Below, one piece after another: positions 45,010 to 56,774 of a stretch of 64,000 nt of DNA. Position 1 is the stretch's first letter; each line of letters starts with the position of its first letter. The stretch covers positions 12,683,927-12,747,926 of the forward strand of contig NC_023758.2 in the NCBI RefSeq assembly GCF_000499845.2, given 5' to 3'. The notes beneath the pieces are model-generated. The model had not been told where the DNA came from. It did not search any database and saw only the letters and a program-made list of their open reading frames with translations. Position numbers and translations under genes: made by a program. The stretch comes from Phaseolus vulgaris. Lineage: Eukaryota > Streptophyta > Magnoliopsida > Fabales > Fabaceae.

Positions 45010-45239
45010 TTCCTTTTGTTATCAGTGTTCGGTCAGGGTGAACCTAAAAAAGGTACTCCCATGCTCAGGTAAGTCCTCTGTATACAAAATGTATATTGTA
45101 TATTGTAAACCTGATTAAAGCGTGTCTTATACCTCTGTAGAGGTTTATTTATAGTGTTTAGTCATGAGTCTTTGTTGTGATGGGCCGAATCAATCAAATA
45201 CCAGTTACTAACTGATTTATAGCATGACCCTTGATTTAT

Positions 45240-45296
45240 AGGGATGTATATTGGTATATTGATATATTGATATATTGGTATATTGGTATATTGGTG
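45240..45296. repeat. TATTGGTA/TATTGATA minisatellite
   Basis: About six units of TATTGGTA or TATTGATA in tandem, just before GTGTCACCTAAATTTGG. The surrounding text (45010-45460) has an LTR-like feel, including GGTACTCCCATGCTCAGG, but no partner was found. Confidence 0.8.
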
Positions 45297-45719
45297 TCAC
45301 CTAAATTTGGTAGGACATAATCATAATTCGTAGGAAATTTTCACAATTTTCATTCTTGTCATTTATTGAACACCTTTAATATATATTAATGCGGGATTGA
45401 GACCGAGTGACATGACTTGTCTGGTACCAATCGATACACCTTTATAACCCAAAATGTACCTGCATATAACTCAACCACACAAACATTTTGTTAAGCCAAT
45501 TTGGTCTCTCATCTAAGTCTTCACAAACCACAGTTCCCAAAACAACTCAGCACCTCTTCATTTTAGGACTGGAAACACTTAAAAACTTTCTTGCACATAT
45601 CAGTTGCGATATTACTGCACCAAATTTAGTACAGAAATTGCATGATAGCCATTGGAAGCTTCATGCATCCTGAACTATATAATGACAAATAGGTTCGAGT
45701 ACTTGTATCAAGTTTTGAA

Positions 45720-46120
45720 AAGATAAATAGAATGCCGGGAAGTCATACTTACATAAATATCTTGGGCTACCTTCCTAGTAAATCTGGTGAAGATACTTGG
45801 ATTTGCAAAGGATGAAGGATTTATTATTAACTCAACATATACAATTTTGAAAAATAATTTAGATGGGGGAAAATCTGAACGTTTCAATAAATTAGGGTGT
45901 ATCTTAACTTTATCATATATTATTCCTTTTACATGGAAAGTTATGTTGAAAAGAGTAAGCATGAGAGATAATCTTGTCGTCTTGAGATGTGCGGTTTAAT
46001 CGAAGAAATCATTGATCACATTTTTCTTATTATAGAAAGATTGCTAGTTTTGTTTGAAATCAGTGTAGTAAGTGGGTGGAAGTTACTATTTCCCTTGAAT
46101 GTGAAGTAAGTAACATTTTA
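45720..46120 (+). pseudogene. L1-type LINE zf-RVT fragment
   Basis: Plus-strand pieces read DEGFIINSTYTILKNNL, then PFTWKVMLKRVSMRDNLVVL and, after a frameshift, IDHIFLIIERLLVLFE. These match the zinc-binding region after the reverse transcriptase of plant L1-like LINEs (W..WKG..G.Y..KS.Y..L, then F.WR...DRLPTRDNL..RGV, then DHLF). Heavily decayed and 5' truncated. Confidence 0.65.
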
Positions 46121-46712
46121 CAACAATTTAGTCTTATTATACTATGATATTTAGATAAAAATAACTTGTTTGGTTAACACGATGACTCATTATGTGTTTT
46201 TATGTGTTTTTTTGTTAGATGAATCTTCATTTATTTAATTTCTTGATTTTATCACATGATATTTTTTTATCTATTCAATTGAACTTAATACTCCAGAAGT
46301 TTGTCATATATAGGGGTGGAGTAGTAGGCATTGTTTGTAAAAAACTCAGAACCTATTTCTCTCTCGAGATCGATGTTATATGTTAGGCTCATTTAAGGTG
46401 TTTGGGTTTCTCTCAAATTCCTCTTCATTTGAACATTTTCTTACCTTAATGTGTTTATTTCTTTAGCACTCTACTTCTTTAGCTCCACTATTTCTTTTGG
46501 AGTTTGACAACAATGTCATCTAGTTCAAGTGGTTTTCTTATATTTTTGGTGACCATTGTCGTTGTTGTTCATCGTGTTCTTTGTCGATACCAGGCAATCT
46601 TATAAAAGTTTAACATGACTTAATGATGGACCCCAAATATTTTTACAAGGATCGAGATGAACATATAAGACTAAGATCTCCTCTACTAGTGAATCCTATA
46701 ATGATGTCCTTC
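46121..46712. other. Non-coding DNA before copia element 3
   Basis: No gene was recognised. Its right end is the insertion site of copia element 3 (CCTTC). The other side of that site (51194-51480, including GATACTCCAACACTAAAATC) and this stretch together look like one older LTR-type repeat split by the insertion. Confidence 0.4.
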
Positions 46713-47026
46713 TATTAAAGGATATGGATACAAACATTATAGAAAAATGTTAATATTAATTGTGTCTTCTCTAATTCTTAGTTTTTCTCTTTATAGAGGT
46801 GAATAACCTTTATTTTGTCTTTGTCTGTTATGATTCTAGTATTTATTAATTGATTATTTCTTTCTTTGGCTAGACCTAGAATGAGTGTACAACTTGTATA
46901 TATTCAGACTATTCGTTCTGATTTCAAGATAATAAAAGAAATATTCATTCTTATATCCTTTGCTTTCCTTTTACACTTTTGTTCATCTTTGTTCTCTTTT
47001 GTTCATATCTGTTCTATTTTATAATA
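46713..47026 (+). repeat. 5' LTR of copia element 3
   Basis: Begins TATTAAAGGATATGG and ends CTATTTTATAATA. The terminal five bases are inverted (TATTA/TAATA). T-rich GTTC..TTTTGTTC phrases repeat three times near the 3' end. Confidence 0.93.
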
Positions 47027-47038
47027 TGGTATTAGAGC
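47027..47038 (+). other. Primer-binding site of copia element 3
   Basis: TGGTATTAGAGC directly abuts the 5' LTR and differs from the usual initiator tRNA-Met complement TGGTATCAGAGC by one C to T change. Confidence 0.9.
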
Positions 47039-47058
47039 TCTGGTTGCTACATTTATAT

Positions 47059-50000
47059 ATGGGTGAAGTTGTTGATCCATCACAAGATCTTTGTTCACCT
47101 TACCATGTTATTCATTAGATAATCCATCCTTGAATAGATTTTGCTTTCTCATTCCACAACAAGAGAGGAAATTTTTTGGTAATCAATCCAAGACAATGAT
47201 TGCTACTAGCAAATGAGGTTGTAAAGACAATGCTACGACCTATGCATAGGTGGTGGATATGGAAGAGGAAGCTATGGAAGAAGATATATTTACAAAATTT
47301 ACAGTCATTGTAGAAAGACAAAACATACCATTGATACATCCACCTCATTTCAAATTTAAAAATCAGAACCATGATTAGAGTCATGCAGTTTTTGAAAATA
47401 CAAATTTTAATAATAATGGGCAGAATCATGAAGGTTCAAAGTTAGAAGTGGAGTCTCAACAAATTGGTTTTACTCCTAAGCAGTATCAAACATTGTTAGC
47501 TCTTTTACAACAGGTCAAATCCAGTGACAATGTTTTTATTCAAGTCTCTGTTATTCCTTCCAACATGACAACACAAACTGGTAATAACTTTATTTCTTCC
47601 TTTAGTTCTTGGGTTATTGATAGTGGTGTTACTGATCACATTTGTTCATCCTTAACTTATTTGGTTTCATATCAACAAATTCCTCCTATTTCTGTTAAAT
47701 TACCAAATGATAATCAAGTCATTGCCAATTATTCTGAAAGTGTTTTTCTCAATCAAGATCATGTCATAGACAATGTTTTATATAGTCTTTGCTTAACCTT
47801 TAATCTTCTTTCAGTAACAAAATTGATTTATAAACTATCTTGTGTTCTTACCTTTGATTCTAATGGCTGTCACATACAAGACAAAAACTCCTTGAAAATA
47901 ATTGGTTATACTAAGATGCAAGATAAACTTTATATACTCAGGATCTAATCTTACCAGGAACTTCAAATTAAACCCATCAAATCTACACACACCATCAATA
48001 CTGTTAATGTCAGTGCTAGTGATCTAGAAACCCTTTGGCATTTTCGATTAGGTCATATTTCAAATAAATGTATTGATGTTATCAAGAATAAATTTCCTTT
48101 TGTTAAATATAACAAATCTTTTGTTTGTGATGTTTGTCAATTTGCAAAGCAAAAAAGACTTTTTTTTTCCTATTAGTACATCTAAATCAAAAAAATGTTT
48201 TGATTTGATTCATGTAGATATTTGGGGACCATCTTCAATACCATCAATCCATGGCCATAAATACTTCTTGACCATAGTTGATGACTATTTGAGGTACACA
48301 TGGATTTTTCCTTTAAAACAAAAATATGAAGTTGTCAAGGTTTTGGAAAATTTTGTTGCTTTTGTTCAAACACAATTTGAGACAACAATAAAAATAATAA
48401 GAAGTGATAATGTGACTGAATTTTTCATGACTAACTTTTTTGTCAATAAAGGAATAGTACATCAAACATCATGTGTCAATAGTCCACAACAAAATGATAT
48501 AGTTGAAAGGAAACATGGTCATTTATTAAATGTAGCAAGAGCTCTCATGATACAATCTCATTTACCCAAAATTTATTGGTCATATTCTGTGATACATGTT
48601 GTGTATATTATAAACATGCTTCTCACACATGTTTTAAACTATTCTTCTCCTCATGAAATGCTTTACAAAACTAAAGTAGATTTTACTGGATTAAAGGTGT
48701 TTAGTTCTTTATGTTATGCTAGTACTTTGTCAACCAATAGAAAAAAATTTTGATCCAAAGGCATCAAAATGTGTTTTTATTGGTTTTAAAAGGGGGACAA
48801 AATGATATATTTTGTTGAATATTCAATCAAGAGAAATATTTCTATATAGGGATGTTGTCTTTTACGAACATGTTTTTGTCATATCAAAGGGTTCAAGATA
48901 CTAGCAATGAAACTAACAGTCCTGACATTTATGATCAAATTTTGTTTGCTGAAGATCAACCTGTCTTGAGACAACCATCACAAGCCATTCTTGAACCTTG
49001 TGATAATGCACCTTGTGAAAATACACCTTGTGATAATGTTGAAAATAATAGTGATAATAACTGTGAGTCACACATTGAGGTTTCGTAAGAAGTTTGTTCC
49101 CATATAGACCAAAACCTCAATGAAGATCATGAAATAGGACAAAATTATGAATCAGATCCATCTGTCCGAATGAGTACAAGAATAAAAAGACCACTTGAGT
49201 ATTTAAAGGATTATCATTGCAATCTTAATGTTTCCAATACATATTCAAGAGTTAAATATCCTTTGAATTTTGTTTTGTCTTATAACAATTTATCACCTTC
49301 TTACAAATCTTTTGTTATGTTTATTTCTTCACATGTTGAGCCAAACACTTATTCTGAAGCTGTGAAACATGACTGTTGGAGAAAAGCTATCCAATGTGAG
49401 ATATCTGCTTTAGAGTCAAATCAAACTTGGGAGACTGCTCTTCTGCCTAAGGACAAAGCTGCCATAGGTTGCAAATGGGTATTCAAAATAAAATATAAGG
49501 CTGATGGGACAATTGAAAGGTATAAAGCAAGGTTAGTAGCAAAGGGATACACACAAACAGAAGGCATTGACTACTTTGATACTTTCTCTCCAGTAGCAAA
49601 GATGACCACCATAAGGTTGCTTATTTCGCTTGCTTCTACTATAATTGAGAATTGAAACAATTAGACATAAACAATGCCTTTCTACATGAAGATTTGAAAG
49701 AAAATGTATACATGGTTGCTCTTCCTGTATTGACTTCTATTTCACCATGAAAAGTTTGTAAACTAAAAAAGGCTTTATATGGCCTTAAGCAAGCCAACAG
49801 ATAGTGGTTTGTCAAACTGTCATCCATTTTGCTTTCTATGGGATATACTTAACCTATGAAAGATAATTCCTTTTTGATTAATTCTTCTGAAGGATTCTTT
49901 ACAAAATTATTGGTGTATGTGGATGATATAATATTGATAGCAAATGATAAAGAAGAGATTGCTTGAATTAAACAAGCCTTGAATCAGACATTCAAGATTA

Positions 50001-50776
50001 AGGATCTAGGGGATTTAAGATATTTTCTTGGTCTAGAAGTAGCAAGAAGTAAATAAGGCATAATGGCGAATCAAAGGAAATATGCATTGGAATTGTTTAC
50101 AGATGTAGGTCTTTTAGCCTGCAAACCTGCACCCACTCGTATTGATAATCAATAAAAAATTTCTTCTAGTGGAGGTATTCCTTTCACAGATATTCAAGCC
50201 TACAGAAGATTGATTGGAAGACTTATGTATCTCACTAATACCCGACCTAACATAACATTTTTTGTGCAACAACTTTCTCAATTTCTTGCTAAGCCTACAA
50301 TTTCTCACTATACTACAGTGATTAGAATTCTCAGATATATTAAAGGAGCTCTAAGTCTTGGTTTATTTTTCTCTTCCAACACTTCTGCTCATCTAAAAGC
50401 CTTTTGTGAAAGTGATTGGGGCACCTGCAGTGATTTAAGACAATCAGTGACTGGTTTTAGTGTGTATCTTGGGAATTCTCTCATATCCTGGAAATCAAAT
50501 AAGCAAGGCACGATATCAAAGAGTTATTGTGAAGCTGAATACAGGGCAATGACCACTCTTACATGTGAAATTCAATGGCTAACTTATCTTCTTCAAGATT
50601 TCAAAGTTTCTTTTGAGCAACCATCTCTTTTATACTGTGACAGTGACTCAACAAGATACATTGCAACAAATCTAGTGTTTCACGAGTGTACGAAACATAT
50701 AGAAATAGATTGTCACGTTGTTAGGGAAAAATTAAAGAAGGGTCTCATCCATTTACTTCCCATTTCCACCACATAG
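47059..50776 (+). pseudogene. Copia element 3 gag-pol remnant
   Basis: A short gag start (GEVVDPSQDLCSPYHV) jumps within about 100 bp to the gag C terminus (GGGYGRGSYGRR, zinc-knuckle debris SHCRKTKHTID, 47240-47330), so some 200 or more residues are missing. Then come protease (SWVIDSGVTDHIC), pre-integrase (LWHFRLGHIS), integrase (HVDIWGPSS, IRSDNVTEF, VERKHGHLL), reverse transcriptase (CKWVFKIKYKADG, YKARLVAKGYTQTEG, LVYVDDIILI near 49910) and RNase H (FCESDWGTCSD, SYCEAEYRAM, YCDSDSTRYIA). Stops or frameshifts lie near 47948, 48165, 48753, 49655 and 50050. The style differs from copia elements 1 and 2 and fits another copia lineage. Confidence 0.88.
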
Positions 50777-50870
50777 CAATTGTCTGACATTTATACCAAA
50801 GTTTTAAGTCCTCAATCTTTCAAGAGTATTTGTTCCAAGCTGGGTGTCATCAATATTTGCTCCCCAGCTT

Positions 50871-51193
50871 GAGGGGGGATATTAAAGGATATGGATACAA
50901 ACGTTATAGAAAAATGTTAATATTAATTGTTTCTTCTCTAATTCTTAGTTGTTTCTCTTTATAGAGGTGAATAACCTTTATTTTGTCTCTGTCTGTTATG
51001 ATTCTATTATTTATTAATTGATTATTTCTTTCTTTGGCTAGACCTAAAATGAGTGTACAACTTGTATATATTTAAACTATTCGTTCTGATTTCAAGATAA
51101 TAAAAGAGATATTCATTCTTATATCCTTGCCTTCCTTTTACTCTTTTGTTCATTTTTGTTCTCTTTTGTTCATATCTGTTCTATTTTATAATA
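50871..51193 (+). repeat. Polypurine tract and 3' LTR of copia element 3
   Basis: GAGGGGGGA (50871-50879) immediately precedes the LTR (50880-51193), which has the same TATTA and TAATA termini as the 5' copy. Confidence 0.93.
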
Positions 51194-51479
51194 CCTTCCT
51201 TTGTACTTGTGACGCTCTCTTTCAATTCCTCATTGCTAGTGGGTGGGTGTCTACAAAGATACTCCAACACTAAAATCAACTGAGTAATAGATAAGGTAAT
51301 AAATAAGTATTAATTGAACCGTGATACCTTGGAATCTCTATTTATTTATAATATTTTAATGAAATCTTGGTTATTTTCCTAAGTTATTTTGAAATTAGGT
51401 GTATAATGAAAGTTGGTTGCTCAATTAGGGACAACATGTCGATCTAGGTGGCCAACATAATCTCGAACCATACATAGTA

Positions 51480-51889
51480 CATTCACAATGTTATGTTCTT
51501 TAATATCTAGTGAGGTAGCAAAAAGACTGATAAGTTTTCAATTAAGTTTTTTTTATGGACAACCCTAAAGAACATAGAGGCTTGAAGAAAAAAATATTAA
51601 ATCATTCATTAAATTTTTGTTAGGAAAATGAAAGTGGTTATGAGACTAAGTTTTAATTTTAAGGTATGGTGGTTGGAAAATTTTGATAAGGATATAAATT
51701 AATTTTAGTTCTTTTATCTGGTTAAAGGATATGAGAAAGACTTAAGGAGAGAAAATAAGAAAAAGGTGATTAGATAATGAGATTAGTAGGAAGCTAGGAA
51801 ATATTAACACTAAAATGTGGGTATGAGATTCTATTTTAGCAAATGATTTTAATAGGATATACTTGATTTCAAAATAAAAACATAAAATG
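51480..51889. other. Non-coding spacer
   Basis: AT-rich sequence without recognised genes or repeats between an LTR-like scrap and a LINE relic. Confidence 0.4.
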
Positions 51890-53320
51890 TGGAGTATGGG
51901 AAAATGGAAAATATGAGAAAGTGGAAAGGAGACACATGAAATTAAAGTTTTGATTCGCGTAGGCAACTATTTATCTTTGAGGAGGACAATTTGCAAATAT
52001 CACAAAATGCACAACAAAGGGTTAAGCCAAATAGATGGGAAAAGGATAAGTGGGTTTGAAAATGGGAATCTAGTGGAGAGTATTGATGCAATCTTAGCTT
52101 GCATGACTTTGTGTCTTTTGTTTTATATTTTTGGGGTGTAGAATTTGGTGGAATTTGGCGGCTAAAATGAGTGAATGAAACTGTGAAGTATTAGTGTATG
52201 GAGAATGATAATGAAGCTTAAGAGAGGTTAGACCAACTCATTGAAGAACAAGTGACTCTCTCTAATTGGAGCAAATCCTCTCAAATTAGAGGTTGACAAG
52301 TGTCCTCCTCTATTTGGAGAGAATCCTCTCCATTCCCATGAAGACAAATGACCTTTTGGCATTTGTGAGAATTCTCTCCATTAAGGGGATGACATGTGGA
52401 CCTTCATGCCTTCCTTGGACCTTCATGACTTCCTTGTCGTTCTATGCTTTCTATTTGCACTCTAGTAATTTATTTTGTGCATCCTAGATGATCTAGAGTT
52501 GCATTGGGTCCAAGGAGGCTCAATTGTAACTCTAGCTAGACTCTTTCTTTTTCTATTTATACCCTACTCTAATTGGCCCAAAACATGGTCCAAGAAAATG
52601 ACCCAAATACAAGCCCCAAAAAAATCTTATACTACTCTATACAATGTTTATAAAACTAAAGAAAATGGAAGAGCAGAAATCATTAATTCTTCCTGAGATA
52701 GAGTCTTTGGAGCTCCTTTTTCAACTTCCAATCTTCTTAACTAAATGTTATGAGGTTGGATAGGTTAATCCAAATAGATGGGAAGAGGATAAGTGGGTTT
52801 GAAAATTCTGGTGGAGAATATATTGTGAAATTTATATATAACATTATTCAACAATATAACATAACATAACAAGTCAAGTTAATTATAATTTTATTAGTTT
52901 GTGGAAGGAAAAAATACCTCCAAAGATGACATTTTTCACTTGGAGACTTCTTAAATAAATTGTCCACAAAAGATAATATCAAGAAACGAAACATATTGCA
53001 AGGTTATGAAGAAACGAAAGTTTATTTTCAAAAGAAAGAAATGATCCAACACTTTTTATTTACTAATGGAAAATTTTCAATAATTTGGGATGATTGCTAA
53101 TAAATGCCAAATGTTCTTGATTTTTATATAAAATTAAACATAAAAAATAATGATTTTCATGAAAAATATTATAAAAAGAGTGTCTTCCCACTAAAAATTG
53201 GGCTTGACCTAAATAGAGAAATGGGCATGCAAGTTTTGATGGAATCTTATAGGAAATTAAATATAATAACAACAAAACAAAGGATTAGCAAAATGCCAAT
53301 TCACTTAGCACATGCATTAA
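51890..53320 (+). pseudogene. L1-type LINE zf-RVT relic with internal insertion
   Basis: Plus-strand reading NRWEKDKWVWKWESSGEY (about 52030-52085) is broken and restarts at about 52765 as NRWEEDKWVWKF, followed by GGEYIVKF-like text and WKEKIPPKMTFFTWRLLK (about 52900-52955). This is the WKW..SGEYSVKS..Y and P.K...F.WRLL pattern of plant L1 LINEs. Homology fades after 53300. The two starts are a direct duplication of about 55 bp (52019-52085 and 52759-52822) bracketing foreign DNA. Confidence 0.6.
52086..52757. mobile_element. Unclassified ~0.67-kb insertion in the LINE relic
   Basis: Foreign, non-coding DNA lies between two copies of a LINE segment. It contains direct phrases such as AGAGAATCCTCTCC, GACATGTGGACCTTCATG and TTCCTGAGATAGAGTCTTTGG and looks like the body of a dispersed legume repeat, possibly LTR-derived. 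The flanking duplication of about 55 bp is too long for an ordinary target duplication, so unequal exchange or template slippage may also be involved. Confidence 0.4.
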
Positions 53321-53465
53321 GGTCTAAGTGAATATGTGATAGGGACCATTAAAAGAAAGAACCTCCAAGCACTAAACGTCAAGAAATTCGATAAGCGAAT
53401 CTACACAAGAGAAGAACCAAATCATGGATGATTGGGTTGTTGATCGCATATGAAAAGCTCTGAGA

Positions 53466-53745
53466 AAAAAGAGTCCTCAGTTTAAGAAATCCCATTTCTC
53501 TAGGGATTAACTTTGAGTGCATTCTAAGCTAAAAAGTTTTCTTCAAGCTTAAGAAATCCATTTCGTTGAAGCTTAGCTTAGAGCGGATTCAAAGCCAAAA
53601 GAATGTTTCATGCTTAAGAAAGCTAAATTCGTTGGACCTAGGCTTGAAGAAAAGCCAAAAAGAGTTCTTCAAGGTTAAGAAAGTTGTGATTTCGCTAAGC
53701 TTGGATTATGCTATGAGGCAAAAGGTTTCTTCAAGATGGAGAAAT
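53466..53745. repeat. Degenerate ~60-bp tandem repeat, about 4.5 units
   Basis: Units begin with AAAAAG and contain TTCTTCAAGCTTAAGAAA, then a TTCGTTGAAGCTTAG-type block, ending in AAAGCC or similar. Successive units start near 53466, 53531, 53598, 53657 and 53720. Divergence is high but the order of blocks is kept. Confidence 0.7.
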
Positions 53746-54383
53746 TCAATCTATTGATCATATTGGCTATGCGTTGATTAAATGACAAATATGAGGAAAC
53801 CCATCACTAAAAATCTATAATAGAGAGTTCCTGGTTCATAAATGGGAGGTTGTAACTAAAGGAAAAAGAGAGCAGTCGCAGCTAACATGCAACATTCAAG
53901 GCTTCGTGTTCTTTGTTGCTAACTACTCATTCATGAGTTTCTTTGTAAGATTTATCATGAGTAGCTAAATATAACTTGTTGGGATTGGAGAATAATGTAT
54001 ATCTCTTATCTTTTGTTATTTAAGAATGTTTCTTTGTTTCAGTTCATTTGATTTGATTGAATGTTTAATGCTTGACATGTGAGGAATCACCATTCATGCT
54101 TTTAGAACTTGAATGAAGTTGGGAAACACGTTCGTTTTTTTAGCCCCTTCAAATCAACCAAATAAGTCAATGTCTGGGAACAAAATTGAATGTTTGATTC
54201 AAACTGTTCCACCTTAATACATAAGAAGAATATTATAAGTCAAGAAATTGATTAATATAGTTTGTTATTCTAGATAATCATGATTAAGGGATTAACTTGG
54301 TTTGGTCATAAGGAAAAGTAAACTTGAGAAACAAAGCATTTGTAGGTAACATCAATGGTCCTTCTCGAGTATGTATATCTCGA

Positions 54384-54896
54384 TAGGGATGGCAAAGCAG
54401 GGCGGGTTGTGCGGGCCGACCCGCGATCCGTTGAGAAAAATGTGGGGCGGGCTGCCTATATCAACCCGCTGACTCACTTAGACTTGTCCCGCATAATTCA
54501 TAACCTACGCGGGTCAAGTGAGAGGTGGGACGGGCTGACCCACATGATCTACATAACTTAAAAATTTAGAAGTTGTTTTTTGTAACCTCATATTTTCTTC
54601 ATGTACCCTCATGTTTCACATTCTGAAATTTTTACTCACATCTTATTACGCATGTGTCGTGAGAATAATATTGTGAGACCATTTACCTAATGCATCTAAA
54701 TAAAAAAAGAATTAAATTTATTCAAAATTTATATTTAATTTTTTTATTAATTTAAAAAAAAGTATTTCTTATGCGGGCTGACCCGCAGACTCGAGAGTCA
54801 ACCCTTACACAAGGCGAGGCGAGCTAGTAAAATAAGCCTGCATATTCTATGTGGGTGGGTCTAAGTGGGGCGGGCCAGCCCGCATTGTCATCCTTA
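54384..54896. mobile_element. Non-autonomous hAT element (MITE), 513 bp
   Basis: Terminal inverted repeats are TAGGGATGGCAAAGC at the left and the inverse of TAAGGATGACAATGC at the right. An 8-bp target duplication, TATCTCGA (54376-54383) versus TATGTCGA (54897-54904), has one mismatch. Subterminal parts are GC-rich with many GCGGG/CCCGC motifs, while the core is AT-rich. There is no transposase. This combination is typical of hAT-derived MITEs. Confidence 0.9.
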
Positions 54897-55058
54897 TATG
54901 TCGATATAACGGTTGAACTTTACTTGAGATGACAAATGTGCTCTAACATTTCTTGTCTAATGCTTTCTAGTTTGTGTACAGTCTTTTAACATTCTTTTAG
55001 GGTGGAAAATGCAACATAGCAAGTGTGGTTTGGACAAAACAGGTTTGGTAGTTGTCAA

Positions 55059-55180
55059 TAAGGATGGCAAAACGGGTCAACTCGGCCATTTTGGCCCGAT
55101 CCATCATTGGCCCGTCAAGGTTGTGCAGGCTGAAATAGTAACTCGCTCCATCATAGGACGGGTTGGTAAGTTGATCCTCC
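55059..55180. mobile_element. Fragment of a second hAT-like element
   Basis: TAAGGATGGCAAAACGGG at 55059 resembles the TIR of the neighbouring MITE and is followed by similar GC-rich text (TCGGCCATTTTGGCCCG, GGACGGGTTGG). A right end with target duplication was not found, so it is probably truncated. Confidence 0.55.
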
Positions 55181-56774
55181 ACTTTTCAATTTTTTTAATT
55201 TCTTTTTTGTTACATCTATTTATGTTGTTTTAATTATTGATATCACTTTTTGAATAATAAAAATATAATAAAAAATAATAAAATTAAATCAAATTTTAAT
55301 AAAAAAAGTTTTAATACCTAACGAACTTCTTGAAGCAACAGTTATTTAAAAACATTTAGAATATCTTCCATAAATTCAAAAGTACCCTTTTATATTTGAT
55401 TGGATATAATATTTTGACATCCAATAAATGTTAGATTCATCTTTAATATTATATTACCTTTATTTTCTTTTCTTTTTTCTTTATAAATATTAAAATTTAT
55501 TTTTTTAATAATCTTAATCTTAAAATTGGACTGTCTAGTTATTGGTAAAGTACAGAATTTCTATTGTGATTTTTCTTTGCCTAGCCCTAAAATTCATATC
55601 CACATATTGTAATTGATAGAAATTTGCAGCCCACGTTTTCCACCCAAAACTATCCAATTAAGCTAGCACCCATCTGCATTTGTTGGGAAGATATTGCATA
55701 AATTTAATAATGAAAGATGCACCTTTTTAATCATCGTGGACAGGAATTATACACACCCAACTGTATCAAATAAATAAAGAAACATGACTTGTCAAGATAA
55801 ATGATAAACACTATAAAAAAAAACAACGTAAGAAGTCATATCCATTAACTAAAAATGTATTTAAAAATTAGAAAAAATGTTGCAGACCCACATGGTGGCA
55901 AGAATTAGCCCATTTGACCTCAGAAACTAACCAGAACCCTTAATAAATAGAAACGTCCTTGTCCTTTGGTGGCTCCATACCAGTGAAACTCATGGGGTCC
56001 TCCTGACCCACACCTCCAACCATATTCTCTTCAAAGCTTGGACCCATTTCCATGCTTGTGTTCAGATTCAGCCCTTCTTTTCTACAACATTCTCTATCCT
56101 CTCTCAAACTCTACTCCTTAATTACAAGACCACAAAACCAAAACACAAGCATGGAAATGGCCAAATGGGATTTGTCCAATAAAGAAAAAAAGTAAAAAAA
56201 ATGAAGTTAAATACAATATACAATTTTTGTGTTGTCACACAAAAGTAAGTACAAAGGTAGAACCTACAACAAAATAACACTTGAATATCCTTTTGTGAAG
56301 ATTGGCATCCCTCCAGACAAGGGTTTAAACTAGAACCACGATTTTGACTGCAACTTCAAGGATTTTGAGGTGTAAACCACCATAACTGTCTCATTGGTTA
56401 TATTTATACACAATTTCTAGCAATATCAAAGAACACAACTACACAAAATAACTGTAAAGTTAAAAACTTGCCACCAAAGATGGTATCTTTCTGCATGCCA
56501 AAGTATCTCTAGCAATTGATATACAAATATTCAATCTTCTAGCCATGTAGGGGTTTGCTAGAATGCTGAAGATTAAACGTGTGGGTTTATCAGAGCCACA
56601 AAGGTTACCAAGAAAGGTGATAGTTATGAACAATGAAGGAGCAAACGGTTTTGACATGGCTCACTGAAGGGTGTGATGGAAATAGTTTGCAGAAGATGTT
56701 CATGCAGGTTGTAGAATAAAGACAGATATATATTTATATACGTAAGGGTGTTAACAGTGGTGAAATTGGTATAA
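55181..56774. other. Intergenic DNA downstream of the CLE gene
   Basis: AT-rich on the left. From about 55900 to 56750 it is less AT-rich and includes the 3' untranslated region of the leftward CLE gene. Small open frames on the minus strand (for example 56460-56657) have no recognisable domain and are not annotated. Confidence 0.45.

Larger units (their letters stand above)
46713..51193 (+). mobile_element. Copia retrotransposon 3 with TA..TA LTR ends, gag-deleted
   Basis: A 4481-bp element with two 314-bp LTRs, a perfect 5-bp target duplication CCTTC (46708-46712 and 51194-51198), an initiator-Met primer-binding site and a GAGGGGGGA purine tract (50871-50879). The duplication fixes the LTR ends as TATTA...TAATA, not TG..CA. 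The LTRs differ by about 12-13 positions plus small indels by eye, about 4 percent. Most of gag is missing and pol is broken by several stops and frameshifts. Confidence 0.93.
53330..54983. other. LTR-like remnant hosting a tandem repeat and a MITE
   Basis: The text around 53800-54380, continuing after the MITE to about 54980, is non-coding and reads like a worn gypsy LTR (for example TTGTTGGGATTGGAGAAT). No partner LTR lies in the window. The hAT MITE at 54384-54896 interrupts it. Confidence 0.35.

Noticed and set aside
45010..45110. Possible LTR motif GGTACTCCCATGCTCAGG shared in style with 51250-51290
   Set aside because: Similarity is short and no paired LTR or target duplication was found, so it is left as a note only.
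55571..55600. Possible right end for the second hAT-like fragment (TTTGCCTAGCCCTA)
   Set aside because: Inverted match to the left end is weak and no 8-bp target duplication was present.
56460..56657. 65-codon minus-strand frame downstream of the CLE gene
   Set aside because: No recognisable domain or signal peptide. It lies where the CLE 3' untranslated region is expected.
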